From Chromatiaceae bacterium (GTDB taxonomy: Bacteria > Pseudomonadota > Gammaproteobacteria > Chromatiales > Chromatiaceae): a stretch of DNA of 64,000 nucleotides. The translations under genes and the position numbers were made by a program. Location of the stretch: NCBI GenBank assembly GCA_019356535.1, contig CP037918.1, positions 1,954,315 through 2,018,314 on the forward strand, written 5' to 3'. The notes under the pieces were generated by a model. That model was not told the DNA's origin, did not search any database, and saw only the letters and a program-made list of their open reading frames with translations. This document shows positions 21,178-30,122 of this stretch, in pieces. Each line of letters opens with the position of its first letter. Positions within the stretch are counted from its first letter, which is position 1.

Positions 21178-21987
21178 ATGACTGATGTCAACAAAGACGA
21201 CTTTCTGATCAAAGAAAAACCCTACTACCGTCCGGTCGCCGACGAGGTCGAGCGCTACCAGGCAGCCTACGGTGTACGCATGCCCGTCATGCTCAAAGGC
21301 CCGACCGGTTGCGGCAAGTCGCGCTTCGTCGAGTACATGGCCTGGAAGCTGCAAAAGCCGCTGATCACCGTGGCCTGCAACGAAGACATGACCGCCTCCG
21401 ACCTGGTCGGCCGCTTCCTGCTCGATATCAACGGCACCAAGTGGCAGGACGGTCCGCTCACCATTGCTGCGCGTATCGGCGCCATCTGCTACCTCGACGA
21501 GGTGGTCGAAGCCCGCCAGGACACCACCGTGGTCATCCACCCGCTCACCGACCACCGGCGCGAGCTGCCGCTGGAGAAGAAGGGCGAACTGGTCAAGGCC
21601 CACCCGGACTTCCAGATCGTCATCTCCTACAACCCGGGCTACCAGTCGATGATGAAGGACCTCAAGCAGTCGACCAAGCAGCGCTTCGGCGCCATGAGCT
21701 TCGACTATCCCGCCCCCGAGGTCGAGAAGGAGATCATCGCCCACGAGGCCGACGTGGATGACGCCACCGCCGAGAAGCTGGTACAGATCGCCCAGCGTTC
21801 GCGCAACCTCAAGGGCCACGGCCTGGACGAAGGCATGTCCACCCGCCTGCTCATCTACGCCGGCCAACTCATCGCTCAGGGCATCCCCGCGGCCAACGCC
21901 TGCCAGATGGCGCTGGTCGAGCCGCTGACCGACGACCCCGACATGCGCGACACCCTGGAGGCAGCCGTCGCCACCTTCTTCGGCTGA
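21178..21987 (+). CDS. cbbQ: RuBisCO activase AAA+ subunit CbbQ, form I-associated
   Basis: This is a 269-residue MoxR-type ATPase with Walker A GPTGCGKSRF at residues 41-50, Walker B region ICYLDEVVEARQDT and the segment QRFGAMSFDYP. It is very close to the form II-linked CbbQ; differences cluster at the N-terminus and in the region after residue 180. It lies downstream of cbbLS and upstream of the matching cbbO, so probably serves the form I enzyme. Confidence 0.96.
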   Translation: MTDVNKDDFLIKEKPYYRPVADEVERYQAAYGVRMPVMLKGPTGCGKSRFVEYMAWKLQKPLITVACNEDMTASDLVGRFLLDINGTKWQDGPLTIAARIGAICYLDEVVEARQDTTVVIHPLTDHRRELPLEKKGELVKAHPDFQIVISYNPGYQSMMKDLKQSTKQRFGAMSFDYPAPEVEKEIIAHEADVDDATAEKLVQIAQRSRNLKGHGLDEGMSTRLLIYAGQLIAQGIPAANACQMALVEPLTDDPDMRDTLEAAVATFFG

Positions 21988-22060
21988 ACGGCATCTGGCG
22001 GCCGCCGCACGCGGTATCCGCCCCAGCATTCCAACCGGGAGCACGCGAGGTACAAGGGTT

Positions 22061-24391
22061 ATGAGCGTCAATCTCGATGATTACCGCGAAGAGCTGGTTG
22101 CTGCGGCGCCGGAACTGGCCGACACGCTGGAGGGAACCTTCCACGAGGCGGCCCGCCTCATGTCACCGGCCGGCCTGCAGGACTACATGGACGGCGCCCG
22201 CGGCATGGTCAATCTCGGCAAGGGCCCGGCGCTGATCACCACCTGGCTCGACGAAGTCCCGCTGGTCGCCCGCGAGTGCGGCGAGGACGTGGTACGCGAC
22301 ATCGCCACCGCCGTGCTCAAACTCGCCTCGATGGTCTCGGGCGAGGTGCTGGTGTTGATGCTCTCCACCCTGCCCACCGCTGCACGGCGGCTGGGTGACC
22401 CCGACCTGCTGCGTGCCTACCTGCAACTGCTGCACCGGCTGGTGGCACGCGCCCCGCGTGGCCTTCGCCCCATGCTCGGCGCACTCGACGAGCTGCTCTC
22501 CAAGCTCACCCTCTCGGGCCTGCGCCGTTGGGTGGACTTCGGCGCCGAGGCCTACCGCCGTGACCTGCCCAAGCAGGCGGCCTACTTCGGGCTCGAGAGC
22601 GAAGACTCCAAGGCAGTATTGCAACAGGAGCGCAAGGGCACCCTGTTCATCGACGAGCAGCGCCGTCTCAACATGTACCTGCGCGCCTTCTGGGCCCGCG
22701 ATTTCTTCCTGCGCCCCACCGCGGCTGATCATCTGGGCTTCCGTCCCTTCATCGAGAACCACGCGATGCACCTGCCCGATGCGGTGGACGATGTAGGCAA
22801 AGTCAGCGGTCACGAGTTCTACCGGGCGATGTGCGCACACATGGCCTCGCACATGGTCTACACGTTCGAGCCGCTGAGTGCCGAAGCACTGTCGCCCGCG
22901 CAGCAGTACTTCATCGGCTTCTTCGAGGACGCCCGGGTCGAATACTGCGCGATCCACGAGTTCCCCGGCATGAAGACGCTGTGGCGCGCCCTGATGCCCG
23001 AACCCGGTGCGCACCAGTACGAACACGCCACCATGACGCTGCTCGAACGCATCGCGCTGGCGCTGCTCGATGCCGGAACCTCCACGGGCGATGCCGACGT
23101 CGACGCCATCGTGACGCGTTTCCACGAGGGCATCACCGAGAACATGGACAACCCGAAGTTTTCCATGGACCTCGGCCTCGAGCTGTTCCACCTGTTGTCC
23201 ACCCGCCGCGAAGTGCCCAGTCTGCGCGTGCTCGAGGGGCTGAACATCCCCTACCGCGACGACAACCGCTTCCTCTGGATGGCCGAGGAATTCAGCTGGG
23301 AGCAGAGCACCGCCTACCTGCCCGACCATATGCGCCAGGTCCGCAAGCACGTCAGCGTCATGGAGATGGTCAACGAGGTCGAGGTGGAGACCGCCGGCGA
23401 CGACGCCCAGGAGATCTGGGTGCTCTCCAGCGAGCTGTTCCCCTACGAGGACGAAGGCGTCTCCTACAACGAGATGGAGGGCAAGGAACCGGTCTCCGAG
23501 CCCTTCCACTACCCCGAGTGGGACTACCACGTGCAACTTCACCGCCCGGCCTGGGCCACGGTGTTCGAGCGCCGGCAGGGCCGCGGCGATCCCGACCTGA
23601 TCGACAACGTGCTCACCGAGCACAAGGGCGTGAGCCACCGCATCAAGCAGATCATCGACCGTCTGCGTCCGCAGGGCGTCTCGCGCCAGCGCCGCCTCGA
23701 GGACGGCGACGAACTCGACATCAATGCCGCTGTCGATGCCATGGTGACCCTGCGCATCGGCCTCCAGCCGGACATGCGCATCACCATGCGCAACGTCATC
23801 AACCGACGCGACTTGGCGGTGCTCATTCTGCTGGACCTGTCCGAATCGACCAACGAAACGGTACGTGGCTCGGAAAAGACCGTGCTCGAACTCACCCGCG
23901 AGGCCTGCGCGCTGGTGTCCACCGCCATCGAGGGCATTGGTGACCCCTACGCCATCCACGGCTTCGCTTCCGACGGCCGCCACGACGTGCAGTACTACCG
24001 CTTCAAAGACTTCGACCAGCGCCTCGACGAAGACGTCAAGAGCCGGCTTGCCGGGATGAAGGGCGGACTCTCCACACGCATGGGCGCAGCCATGCGGCAC
24101 GCCGGCTGGCACCTCATGCAGCGCCCCGAAAAGCACAAGCTGCTGCTGATCGTCACCGACGGCGAACCGGCCGACATCGACGAGCGCGATCCGCAGTACC
24201 TGCGCATGGACGCCAAGAAGGCGACCGAAGAGCTGCGCCGCAACGGGGTGCTCAGCTACTGCCTCACGCTGGATCCGGAAGCCGACCGCTACGTGTCGCG
24301 CATCTTCGGCGCCACCAACTACACCATCATCGACAACGTGAAACGCCTGCCGGAGAAACTGCCGACGCTGTTCGCCAGCCTCACGCGCTGA
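22061..24391 (+). CDS. cbbO: RuBisCO activase adaptor CbbO, form I-associated
   Basis: This is a 776-residue CbbO. The helical N-terminal region starts with MSVNLDDYREELVAAAPELAD. The C-terminal VWA domain has MIDAS DLSES at residues 592-596, STRMGAAMRHA and IVTDGEPAD. Unlike the CbbO at 16643 it has no low-complexity insertion near residue 255. An acidic stretch near residue 445-465 (VEVETAGDDAQEI) precedes the VWA part. The small unknown gene at 24396 begins 4 bases after its stop, implying tight coupling. Confidence 0.95.
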   Translation: MSVNLDDYREELVAAAPELADTLEGTFHEAARLMSPAGLQDYMDGARGMVNLGKGPALITTWLDEVPLVARECGEDVVRDIATAVLKLASMVSGEVLVLMLSTLPTAARRLGDPDLLRAYLQLLHRLVARAPRGLRPMLGALDELLSKLTLSGLRRWVDFGAEAYRRDLPKQAAYFGLESEDSKAVLQQERKGTLFIDEQRRLNMYLRAFWARDFFLRPTAADHLGFRPFIENHAMHLPDAVDDVGKVSGHEFYRAMCAHMASHMVYTFEPLSAEALSPAQQYFIGFFEDARVEYCAIHEFPGMKTLWRALMPEPGAHQYEHATMTLLERIALALLDAGTSTGDADVDAIVTRFHEGITENMDNPKFSMDLGLELFHLLSTRREVPSLRVLEGLNIPYRDDNRFLWMAEEFSWEQSTAYLPDHMRQVRKHVSVMEMVNEVEVETAGDDAQEIWVLSSELFPYEDEGVSYNEMEGKEPVSEPFHYPEWDYHVQLHRPAWATVFERRQGRGDPDLIDNVLTEHKGVSHRIKQIIDRLRPQGVSRQRRLEDGDELDINAAVDAMVTLRIGLQPDMRITMRNVINRRDLAVLILLDLSESTNETVRGSEKTVLELTREACALVSTAIEGIGDPYAIHGFASDGRHDVQYYRFKDFDQRLDEDVKSRLAGMKGGLSTRMGAAMRHAGWHLMQRPEKHKLLLIVTDGEPADIDERDPQYLRMDAKKATEELRRNGVLSYCLTLDPEADRYVSRIFGATNYTIIDNVKRLPEKLPTLFASLTR

Positions 24392-24395
24392 GACC

Positions 24396-24776
24396 ATGAG
24401 CCGGCGCCTCCAGGGCATTCCAGTATTCGCGGCGCGGGACGACGCAGTCCCCGCCCGGACCTACAACCTCTGGCGGCGCGCACGCATGCGCCGCGCGCTG
24501 CCGTTGCGGTTGCGGCTGCCAGGACTCAAGGAAATGGGCCTGATCCTCGACCCCGATGCCTGGATCGTGGTCGACGGCAACCGCTCGGACGTGCCGGTGC
24601 TCGCCTGGGTGCACTTCCAGGACCGGCACCGCGATGCACTGCACACACCGGTGCCCTGCACACTCCACTATTACCACTTCATGGCGAGCGGCCTGCGCGG
24701 CGAAGTGCTCGCCCTGATGGAGAAGGAGCTCGAACGCCAGCTCAGACGACGGCGGGTTCCGATCGGCGATCTGTGA
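24396..24776 (+). CDS. Small RuBisCO-locus protein B (unknown family; paralogue of the product of 13648-14034)
   Basis: The 126-residue protein starts 4 bases after cbbO and is followed by the aldolase gene. No known domain was recognised. Residues about 40-105 align with the small protein at 13648. Both have LPGL, a Trp about 15 residues further, then W..F....R..L..PV.CTL...H (WVHFQDRHRDALHTPVPCTL here). The N- and C-termini are Arg-rich (RRARMRRALPLRLRL and LERQLRRRR), so binding to RNA, DNA or an acidic protein surface is possible. It has no signal peptide. The function is unknown; linkage to form I RuBisCO and CbbQO is what the sequence shows. Confidence 0.75.
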   Translation: MSRRLQGIPVFAARDDAVPARTYNLWRRARMRRALPLRLRLPGLKEMGLILDPDAWIVVDGNRSDVPVLAWVHFQDRHRDALHTPVPCTLHYYHFMASGLRGEVLALMEKELERQLRRRRVPIGDL

Positions 24777-24823
24777 TGCCAGGGGGATCGATCACCCGTA
24801 ACGACAACCACAGGAGACCTACC

Positions 24824-26002
24824 ATGCCGCTGGTTGCCATGAAAGACATGCTTGACCACGCCTACCGGCACCGTTATGCCGTCGGTGCCTTCGACCTGGT
24901 GAGTCTCGACTTCCTCGACGCCATCGTACAGGCGGCCGAACAGAGCCGCGCACCGGTCATCCTCAGCCTGGCCGAATCGCATTTCGACTACTTCGACTTT
25001 GAACTGGCAATGCCGGCTGTCGAGGCCGCCGCGCGGCGCGCCTCGGTGCCGGTAGCCATCCACCTCGACCACGGCCACAGCCTCGAATCGGCAGTGCGTG
25101 GCATCAACCTCGGTTGCAACGGCGTCATGGTCGATGCCTCACACTATCCGCTCGACGAGAACATCGCCCGCTCCCGGAAGGTGGTGGACATGGCTCACGG
25201 CTGCGGCGTGCCGGTGGAAGGCGAGCTGGGCTATATCCCGGGGGTGGAAGGCGAAGACGCCGAACGCCACCCGGGCGAAATTCGCTACACCACGGTCGAG
25301 GAGGCCCGACGCTACGTCGAGGAAACCGGCGTGGACTTCCTTGCGGTATCCATCGGCACGGTGCACGGCCGAATGCGCGGCGAACCGAAGCTCGACTTCG
25401 ATCGACTGGCCGAGATCGACCGGGCGCTGGGCATTCCGCTGGTCATCCACGGTGGCACCGGTTTGACCGACAACCAGTTCCGGCGCCTGATCGAGCACGG
25501 GGTCACCAAGATCAACTACTACACTGCCCTGTCTGACGCCGCGGCGCGGCGCATCGCAGAGAACGGCGAGCAGGGCGTGAACAGCGGCTACACCGGCTGG
25601 GTAGCCGGCGTACGCAACGCCATCGCCACCGAGGTCGAACGCTGCATTCGGCTGTGGGGCTCGGCCGATCGCGCCGACGCGGTGCTCGCCAAGGCTTCGC
25701 CCTGGGACCCGGTCGAACACTTGATCGTCTACAACGTGAAAGGGCTGGACGAGGCCGGCGTACAGGCGATGATGGCCGAAGGTCGCCGGGTATTGTCGAA
25801 GATCCCCGGCGTGCGCGAGGTATTCACCGGCCAGGCCGTGAAGGAAGACGCCAGCTACCGCTATACCTGGCTGGTGCGCTTCTGTCATCCGGCGGTAATC
25901 GACAGCTACCGCGATCACCCGGAGCACGTCGCCTTCGCCGACCGCTACTTCCGGCCGGTGGCCAGCGAACGCATCAGCATCGACTACCGGCAGGTCCGCT
26001 GA
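24824..26002 (+). CDS. Class II fructose-bisphosphate aldolase fused to a C-terminal Dabb-like domain
   Basis: The 392-residue protein has an N-terminal class II ketose-bisphosphate aldolase domain (residues 1-285). Zinc-site histidines are seen in IHLDHGHSLES, SIGTVHGRM and VIHGGTGL, with KINYYTAL in the phosphate-binding region. From about residue 303 (EHLIVYNVKGLDEAGVQ) the sequence changes to a Dabb-type ferredoxin-like domain. Its features are IPGVREVFTGQ, then FCHPAVIDSYRDHPEHVAFADRYF. Fructose- or sedoheptulose-bisphosphate condensation in the Calvin cycle is likely from context; tagatose-bisphosphate specificity cannot be excluded. The ATG at 24824 has a CAGGAG ribosome-binding site. 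Confidence 0.9.
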   Translation: MPLVAMKDMLDHAYRHRYAVGAFDLVSLDFLDAIVQAAEQSRAPVILSLAESHFDYFDFELAMPAVEAAARRASVPVAIHLDHGHSLESAVRGINLGCNGVMVDASHYPLDENIARSRKVVDMAHGCGVPVEGELGYIPGVEGEDAERHPGEIRYTTVEEARRYVEETGVDFLAVSIGTVHGRMRGEPKLDFDRLAEIDRALGIPLVIHGGTGLTDNQFRRLIEHGVTKINYYTALSDAAARRIAENGEQGVNSGYTGWVAGVRNAIATEVERCIRLWGSADRADAVLAKASPWDPVEHLIVYNVKGLDEAGVQAMMAEGRRVLSKIPGVREVFTGQAVKEDASYRYTWLVRFCHPAVIDSYRDHPEHVAFADRYFRPVASERISIDYRQVR

Positions 26003-26030
26003 ACATCGGAGTGGCCGAGCGCGGTCGCCC

Positions 26031-26327
26031 TCAATCCTCGTCCACCGGCGGCTCCCAGCCGTCGGCGCGCGCACGCTCCAGCGCCGGGCCGTGGATGCGC
26101 GCGTGTCGCTCGCGCAACTCCGGCGGCAGCCCGGACACCAGCATGCCGTACTGCTCCCAGGTCCGGGAGACCTCCTCATAGAGGTCCTCGAGCTTGCGCA
26201 TCGGCCAGCCAGCGCAGGTCTCGCCTTCGCCGATCAGCCCGAACACCTGGGCATCACGAATGATCTTGGCGGTATCACTCATCGGACCGAGCGGATCGGC
26301 CTCGATTCCCGGGTAGATCTTGTTCAT
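26031..26327 (-). CDS. Protein of unknown function (98 residues)
   Basis: The soluble, acidic protein (MNKIYPGIEADPLGPMSDTA...) has a helical appearance and a central GEGETCAGWPMRKLEDLYEEV segment; no domain was recognised. A GGAGAA ribosome-binding site precedes the ATG at 26325-26327; a second in-frame ATG lies 15 codons on. It converges with the aldolase gene and is followed by nothing on its strand, so it may be monocistronic. Confidence 0.55.
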   Translation of the reverse strand: MNKIYPGIEADPLGPMSDTAKIIRDAQVFGLIGEGETCAGWPMRKLEDLYEEVSRTWEQYGMLVSGLPPELRERHARIHGPALERARADGWEPPVDED

Positions 26328-26381
26328 CTGGCGTTCTCCGAACCGCAGGGATGCCCAATTCTACAACAGGGAGGATGCCGC

Positions 26382-26657
26382 TCAGCGCCGGCGGCCTCGT
26401 CCCTTGCCGCGACCTCGCGGACCGCGATCCGGCCCGACCCGCAACAGCGAGCCACCGACTTCCTTGCCATCGAGCGCGGCGATAGCGGCGCGTGCCTCGT
26501 GGCCTTCCATTTCGATGATGGCAAAGCCCCGGCAGTCGCCAGTAAACATATCCCTCGTCATCTTCAGCGAGCGGACAATGCCGAATTCAGTAAACAAGGC
26601 CTTCAACGCCTCTTCGGTCATGGAGCGCGGCAGGCCGCGCACGGAGAGTGCAATCAC
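26382..26657 (-). CDS. RRM-domain RNA-binding protein
   Basis: The 91-residue protein consists of a single RNA recognition motif. RNP2-like ALSVRGLP is at residues 3-10 and RNP1-like GDCRGFAIIEM at about 40-50. A Gly/Arg-rich tail follows (GPRGRGKGRGRRR). Such proteins are often cold-induced in Proteobacteria and cyanobacteria. It lies next to a cold-shock protein gene, with a terminator between them. Confidence 0.92.
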   Translation of the reverse strand: MIALSVRGLPRSMTEEALKALFTEFGIVRSLKMTRDMFTGDCRGFAIIEMEGHEARAAIAALDGKEVGGSLLRVGPDRGPRGRGKGRGRRR

Positions 26658-26681
26658 AGGATTCTCCCGGGTGACGGATAC

Positions 26682-26710
26682 GAAAAAGGCGGCCTGCTGG
26701 CCGCCTTTCG
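26682..26710 (-). terminator. Rho-independent terminator after the cold-shock gene
   Basis: On the minus strand AAAGGCGGCC and GGCCGCCTTT form a 10-bp stem with an AGCA loop, followed by TTTC. It lies 21 bases after the cold-shock stop codon and just upstream of the RRM gene. Confidence 0.85.
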
Positions 26711-26730
26711 GTCACTGGCTAACTGATCGC

Positions 26731-26940
26731 TCAGACGGCGATCACGTTCTCCGCCTGCGGCCCCTTGGCTCCCGCCACCTCATCAAACTCGACGCGCTGA
26801 CCTTCTTCTAGCGAACGGTGGCCTTCACCGACGATGGAACGGAAGTGGACGAACAGATCCTTGCCCGACTCACGCTCGATGAAGCCATAGCCCTTGGCGC
26901 TGTCGAACCATTTTACGGTACCGGTTTGTTTTGCAGACAT
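26731..26940 (-). CDS. Cold-shock protein, CspA family
   Basis: This is a 69-residue single cold-shock domain. It has RNP1 KGYGFIE and RNP2 DLFVHF, with [21 protein letters not shown] at the start and [13 protein letters not shown] at the end. It binds single-stranded nucleic acid and acts as an RNA chaperone. A long upstream region suggests an extended 5' leader as in other csp genes. Own terminator downstream. Confidence 0.97.
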   Translation of the reverse strand: MSAKQTGTVKWFDSAKGYGFIERESGKDLFVHFRSIVGEGHRSLEEGQRVEFDEVAGAKGPQAENVIAV

Positions 26941-27283
26941 TGCTGATTCCTCTCTGGAATAAATTTGAAAGACCCAACCTGAACCTCAGGCGGGGGTTAA
27001 CCACGAATCCTGACGAACACTCGGAATTCGGATCGGATGTAACAGCGAGGAAACAGACGAAACGGGAAGCGAGATGTAACGAAGGAAGATCATGTGCGGT
27101 GCACAATAACAGGCCGCGACCTGTCCCACAAGCGATATTTTCTTCGCACCAGCATTTTGCACGCAGGAACACCTTGGCATTTACCGTCCCCGTGCACACA
27201 AAGGGGGTTCTCCCGGGATCGACCGGAGAGCTCGCCGTGGCCGCTATAATGCGGCCTTTTCATTCGAACAAACGGAGCGAGCC
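26941..27283. other. Intergenic region between csp (minus) and the SulP gene (plus)
   Basis: In this 343-base region I see no convincing coding sequence. It should hold the csp promoter and leader (minus strand) and the SulP promoter. A perfect -10-like TATAAT is at 27245-27250, about 34 bases before the SulP ATG, without a good -35. AACGGAGCGAG supplies the SulP ribosome-binding site. GGGGGTTCTCCCGGGATC around 27203 could fold but is not a terminator. Confidence 0.5.
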
Positions 27284-28924
27284 ATGCGTTTCCATCTGCA
27301 TAACCTGCGTGGCGACATCTATGGTGGCATCACCGCCGCGGTGGTGGCGCTGCCCCTGGCGATGGCCTTTGGCGTGGCCTCGGGGCTCGGTCCGATCGCC
27401 GGCCTGTACGGGGCCATCGCCGTGGGTTTCTTTGCTGCCGTGTTCGGTGGCACCGATCCGCAGGTGTCCGGTCCCACCGGACCCATGACGGTGGTGATGG
27501 GCGCCATTGTCGCCGAACATGCACAGAACCTGCCCGAGGCCTTTGCCATCGTGTTCCTCGGTGGGCTGTTGCAGATCGCCTTCGGCATGTTGCGCCTCGG
27601 CCGCTATATCGCCTATACACCGTACTCGGTCGTCTCCGGCTTCATGACCGGCATCGGGGTCATCATCATTGTCATCGAGACCCTGCCCTTCATCGGTCAT
27701 CCCACCGCTGCTGGCGGGCCGGTGGGCACCTTGCAGACCTGGCTGCACCTTCAAGGTGAGGTCAATACCGACGCCCTGCTGCTGGGGGTGTTCGGGCTGG
27801 GCATGGTGGTGTTCTGGCCGGAACGCCTGGCCCGCCTGCTGCCATCGCCCCTGGCCGCACTGATCGCCGGCTCGCTGCTCGCCACCTTCGTACTCACCGA
27901 TGCCCCCATCATCGGCGAGGTGCCCACCGGCCTGCCCGAGCTGCAACTGCCGGCGCTGTCCTTGGAGGGACTGCCACGCATCCTGCAACCGGCCTTCATT
28001 CTCGCCCTGCTCGGCTCGATCGACAGCCTGCTGACCTCGCTGGTGGCCGATTCGATCACCCGCGACCGGCACGATTCCGACCGCGAGCTCATCGGCCAGG
28101 GCATCGGCAACATGGCAGCCGGCCTGGTTGGTGGCCTGCCGGGCGCGGGCGCCACCATGCGCACCGTGGTCAATGTACGCGCCGGCGGGCGCACCCCGCT
28201 CTCCGGGGCGCTGCATGCGCTGGTGCTGCTGGCCCTGGTGCTGGGCCTGGGGCCACTGGCCGAACACATACCCCATGCCATCCTGGCCGCCATCCTGCTC
28301 AAGGTCGGCTGGGACATCATCGACTGGGGCTACCTGAAGCGTCTGAAGCGCGCACCGCGCGACAAGGCCTTCGTGATGCTGGTAACCCTGTTGCTGACCG
28401 TGTTCGTCGATCTCATCACGGCGGTAGCGGTGGGCCTGATCCTGGCCGGCTTCATCACCGCACGCTGGAATGCGGAAGAAGAACTCAAGGGCATCGCGCA
28501 CCTGGCCTCCCCCGACGATGCCGAGGATCACCAACTGAGCACGGCAGAACGCGAGGCGCTGCGTGAGGCCCAGGGCAAGGTCGCCCTGGTCCGCCTGCGC
28601 GGGCGCTTCTCCTACGCCTCGGCGCGCGAACTGGTGCGCCGCGCCAGCACGGTGGACAGCGACATTGCGCACGGCGCGGTGATCTACGACTTCACCGACG
28701 CTACCCGTCTGGATACCAGCGCGGCGTTGGCGGTCGAGGAACTGCTGCTCATTGCCGAGGAAGCCGGCATCGCCTGCGTGATCTGCGGCTTGAGCGGGGA
28801 GGCAGAGCAAACGCTGAAGGATTTGCGCGTGCTCGACAAGATCGCCCCCTCGCGGGTCCTCGCCGAGCGGAGGCAAGCCATCGCCCTGGCCTGTGAACTG
28901 GCAGGCAACCGGCCCCAAGGGTAG
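27284..28924 (+). CDS. SulP-family anion transporter with STAS domain (BicA-like, candidate bicarbonate importer)
   Basis: The 546-residue membrane protein has 10-14 hydrophobic segments (residues about 10-400), then a cytoplasmic STAS domain (about 430-540; VALVRLRGRFSYASARELV and DFTDATRLDTSAALAVEELL). The N-terminal pattern RGDIYGGITAAVVALPLAMA, then FGGTDPQVSGPTGPMTVV, is close to what I recall of the cyanobacterial sodium-dependent bicarbonate transporter BicA. Location 1.3 kb after the RuBisCO/aldolase cluster fits inorganic-carbon uptake. SulP proteins also move sulfate and other anions, so substrate is inferred. Confidence 0.88.
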   Translation: MRFHLHNLRGDIYGGITAAVVALPLAMAFGVASGLGPIAGLYGAIAVGFFAAVFGGTDPQVSGPTGPMTVVMGAIVAEHAQNLPEAFAIVFLGGLLQIAFGMLRLGRYIAYTPYSVVSGFMTGIGVIIIVIETLPFIGHPTAAGGPVGTLQTWLHLQGEVNTDALLLGVFGLGMVVFWPERLARLLPSPLAALIAGSLLATFVLTDAPIIGEVPTGLPELQLPALSLEGLPRILQPAFILALLGSIDSLLTSLVADSITRDRHDSDRELIGQGIGNMAAGLVGGLPGAGATMRTVVNVRAGGRTPLSGALHALVLLALVLGLGPLAEHIPHAILAAILLKVGWDIIDWGYLKRLKRAPRDKAFVMLVTLLLTVFVDLITAVAVGLILAGFITARWNAEEELKGIAHLASPDDAEDHQLSTAEREALREAQGKVALVRLRGRFSYASARELVRRASTVDSDIAHGAVIYDFTDATRLDTSAALAVEELLLIAEEAGIACVICGLSGEAEQTLKDLRVLDKIAPSRVLAERRQAIALACELAGNRPQG

Positions 28925-28964
28925 AATTGGTGGTTTTTCCTGGAAGTGCAGACGTTCTGGCGGC

Positions 28965-30122
28965 ATGAGCAAGACCTATCCCTACCCCATCGCGCGCATC
29001 GGCCTGATCGGCGGCGGCCAGCTTGGACGCATGCTGGTCAAGGCGGCCAAGCGGCTCGGCTGTACCACTGTGGTGCTCGACCCGGTGGAAGACTCTCCAG
29101 CCGGGCAGATCGCCACCCGTCAGATCGTCGGCGGCTACCACGACGCGGACCGAATCCGCGAGCTGGCCGCTGATTGCGACGTGCTCACCTTCGAGCTGGA
29201 GGCCATCGACGCCGATACCCTGGCCGAGCTGGAAGCCGAGGGCCACCCGGTGCACCCCTCGGCAGCCGTGCTCAAGACCATCCAGGACAAGCTGGTGCAG
29301 AAACGCTTTCTGCGCGACCACGGCATCCCCACCTCGCCCTTCGAGGCCGCCGACACGCCCACGGCCGATCAGTTCGCCGCCTTCGGCTACCCGCTGGTGC
29401 AGAAGGCACGCACCGGCGGCTACGACGGGCGCGGCGTGGTGGTCATGCACGGTCCAGAGGACTTCGAACAACACCTGCCGGTGCCCTCGCTGATCGAGGG
29501 CTTCGTCGAGGCCGACAAGGAGATCGCGGTGCTGGTGGCGCGCAACACCCACGGCGAGGTGAAGACCTACCCGCCGGTGGAGATGTGTTTCCGTCCCGGC
29601 GAGAACGTACTCGATCTGCTGCTCGCGCCCGCCAACATCGACGACGACATCCGCACCGAGGCCGAAGCCATTGCAGTACGCACCGTCGAGGCGCTCGACG
29701 GCGTGGGCATCTTCGGCATCGAGATGTTCATCGACCGCAAGGGCGAAGTGCTGGTCAACGAGATTGCGCCGCGCACCCACAATTCCGGCCACCACACCAT
29801 TGAGGCCAATGCCACCGACCAGTTCGAGCAGCACCTGCGCGCCATCCTCGGGCTGCCGCTGGGCAGCACCGAGACGCTCAGCCCGGCGGCCATGCTCAAC
29901 TTGTTGGGCGCCCCCGGCGAGAGCGGTCGACCGGTGATCCGCGGCCTGGAAGAGACGCTGGCCATCCCCGGCGTGTGCCTGCACCTCTACGGCAAGGCCA
30001 GGACCACCCCCTTCCGCAAGATGGGGCACATCACCATCCTCGACCACGACACCGCCGCCGCAAAGGCCAAGGCCCTGCGCGTGCGTGACACCATCGAAAT
30101 CGGCGCGGAGGAATCGCCATGA
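28965..30122 (+). CDS. purK: N5-carboxyaminoimidazole ribonucleotide synthase
   Basis: This is a 385-residue ATP-grasp enzyme that carboxylates AIR with bicarbonate and ATP in purine synthesis. The N-terminal Rossmann-like part has [19 protein letters not shown]. The ATP-grasp core shows [23 protein letters not shown] and the metal-site segment [17 protein letters not shown]. The start at 28965 gives the family N-terminus. It overlaps purE by ATGA. Confidence 0.96.
   Translation: MSKTYPYPIARIGLIGGGQLGRMLVKAAKRLGCTTVVLDPVEDSPAGQIATRQIVGGYHDADRIRELAADCDVLTFELEAIDADTLAELEAEGHPVHPSAAVLKTIQDKLVQKRFLRDHGIPTSPFEAADTPTADQFAAFGYPLVQKARTGGYDGRGVVVMHGPEDFEQHLPVPSLIEGFVEADKEIAVLVARNTHGEVKTYPPVEMCFRPGENVLDLLLAPANIDDDIRTEAEAIAVRTVEALDGVGIFGIEMFIDRKGEVLVNEIAPRTHNSGHHTIEANATDQFEQHLRAILGLPLGSTETLSPAAMLNLLGAPGESGRPVIRGLEETLAIPGVCLHLYGKARTTPFRKMGHITILDHDTAAAKAKALRVRDTIEIGAEESP

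Noticed and set aside
12629..26002. Carboxysome or other CO2-concentrating shell genes in the cbb locus
   Set aside because: None of the genes matches shell proteins, CsoS2 or carboxysomal carbonic anhydrase; every gene is accounted for otherwise.
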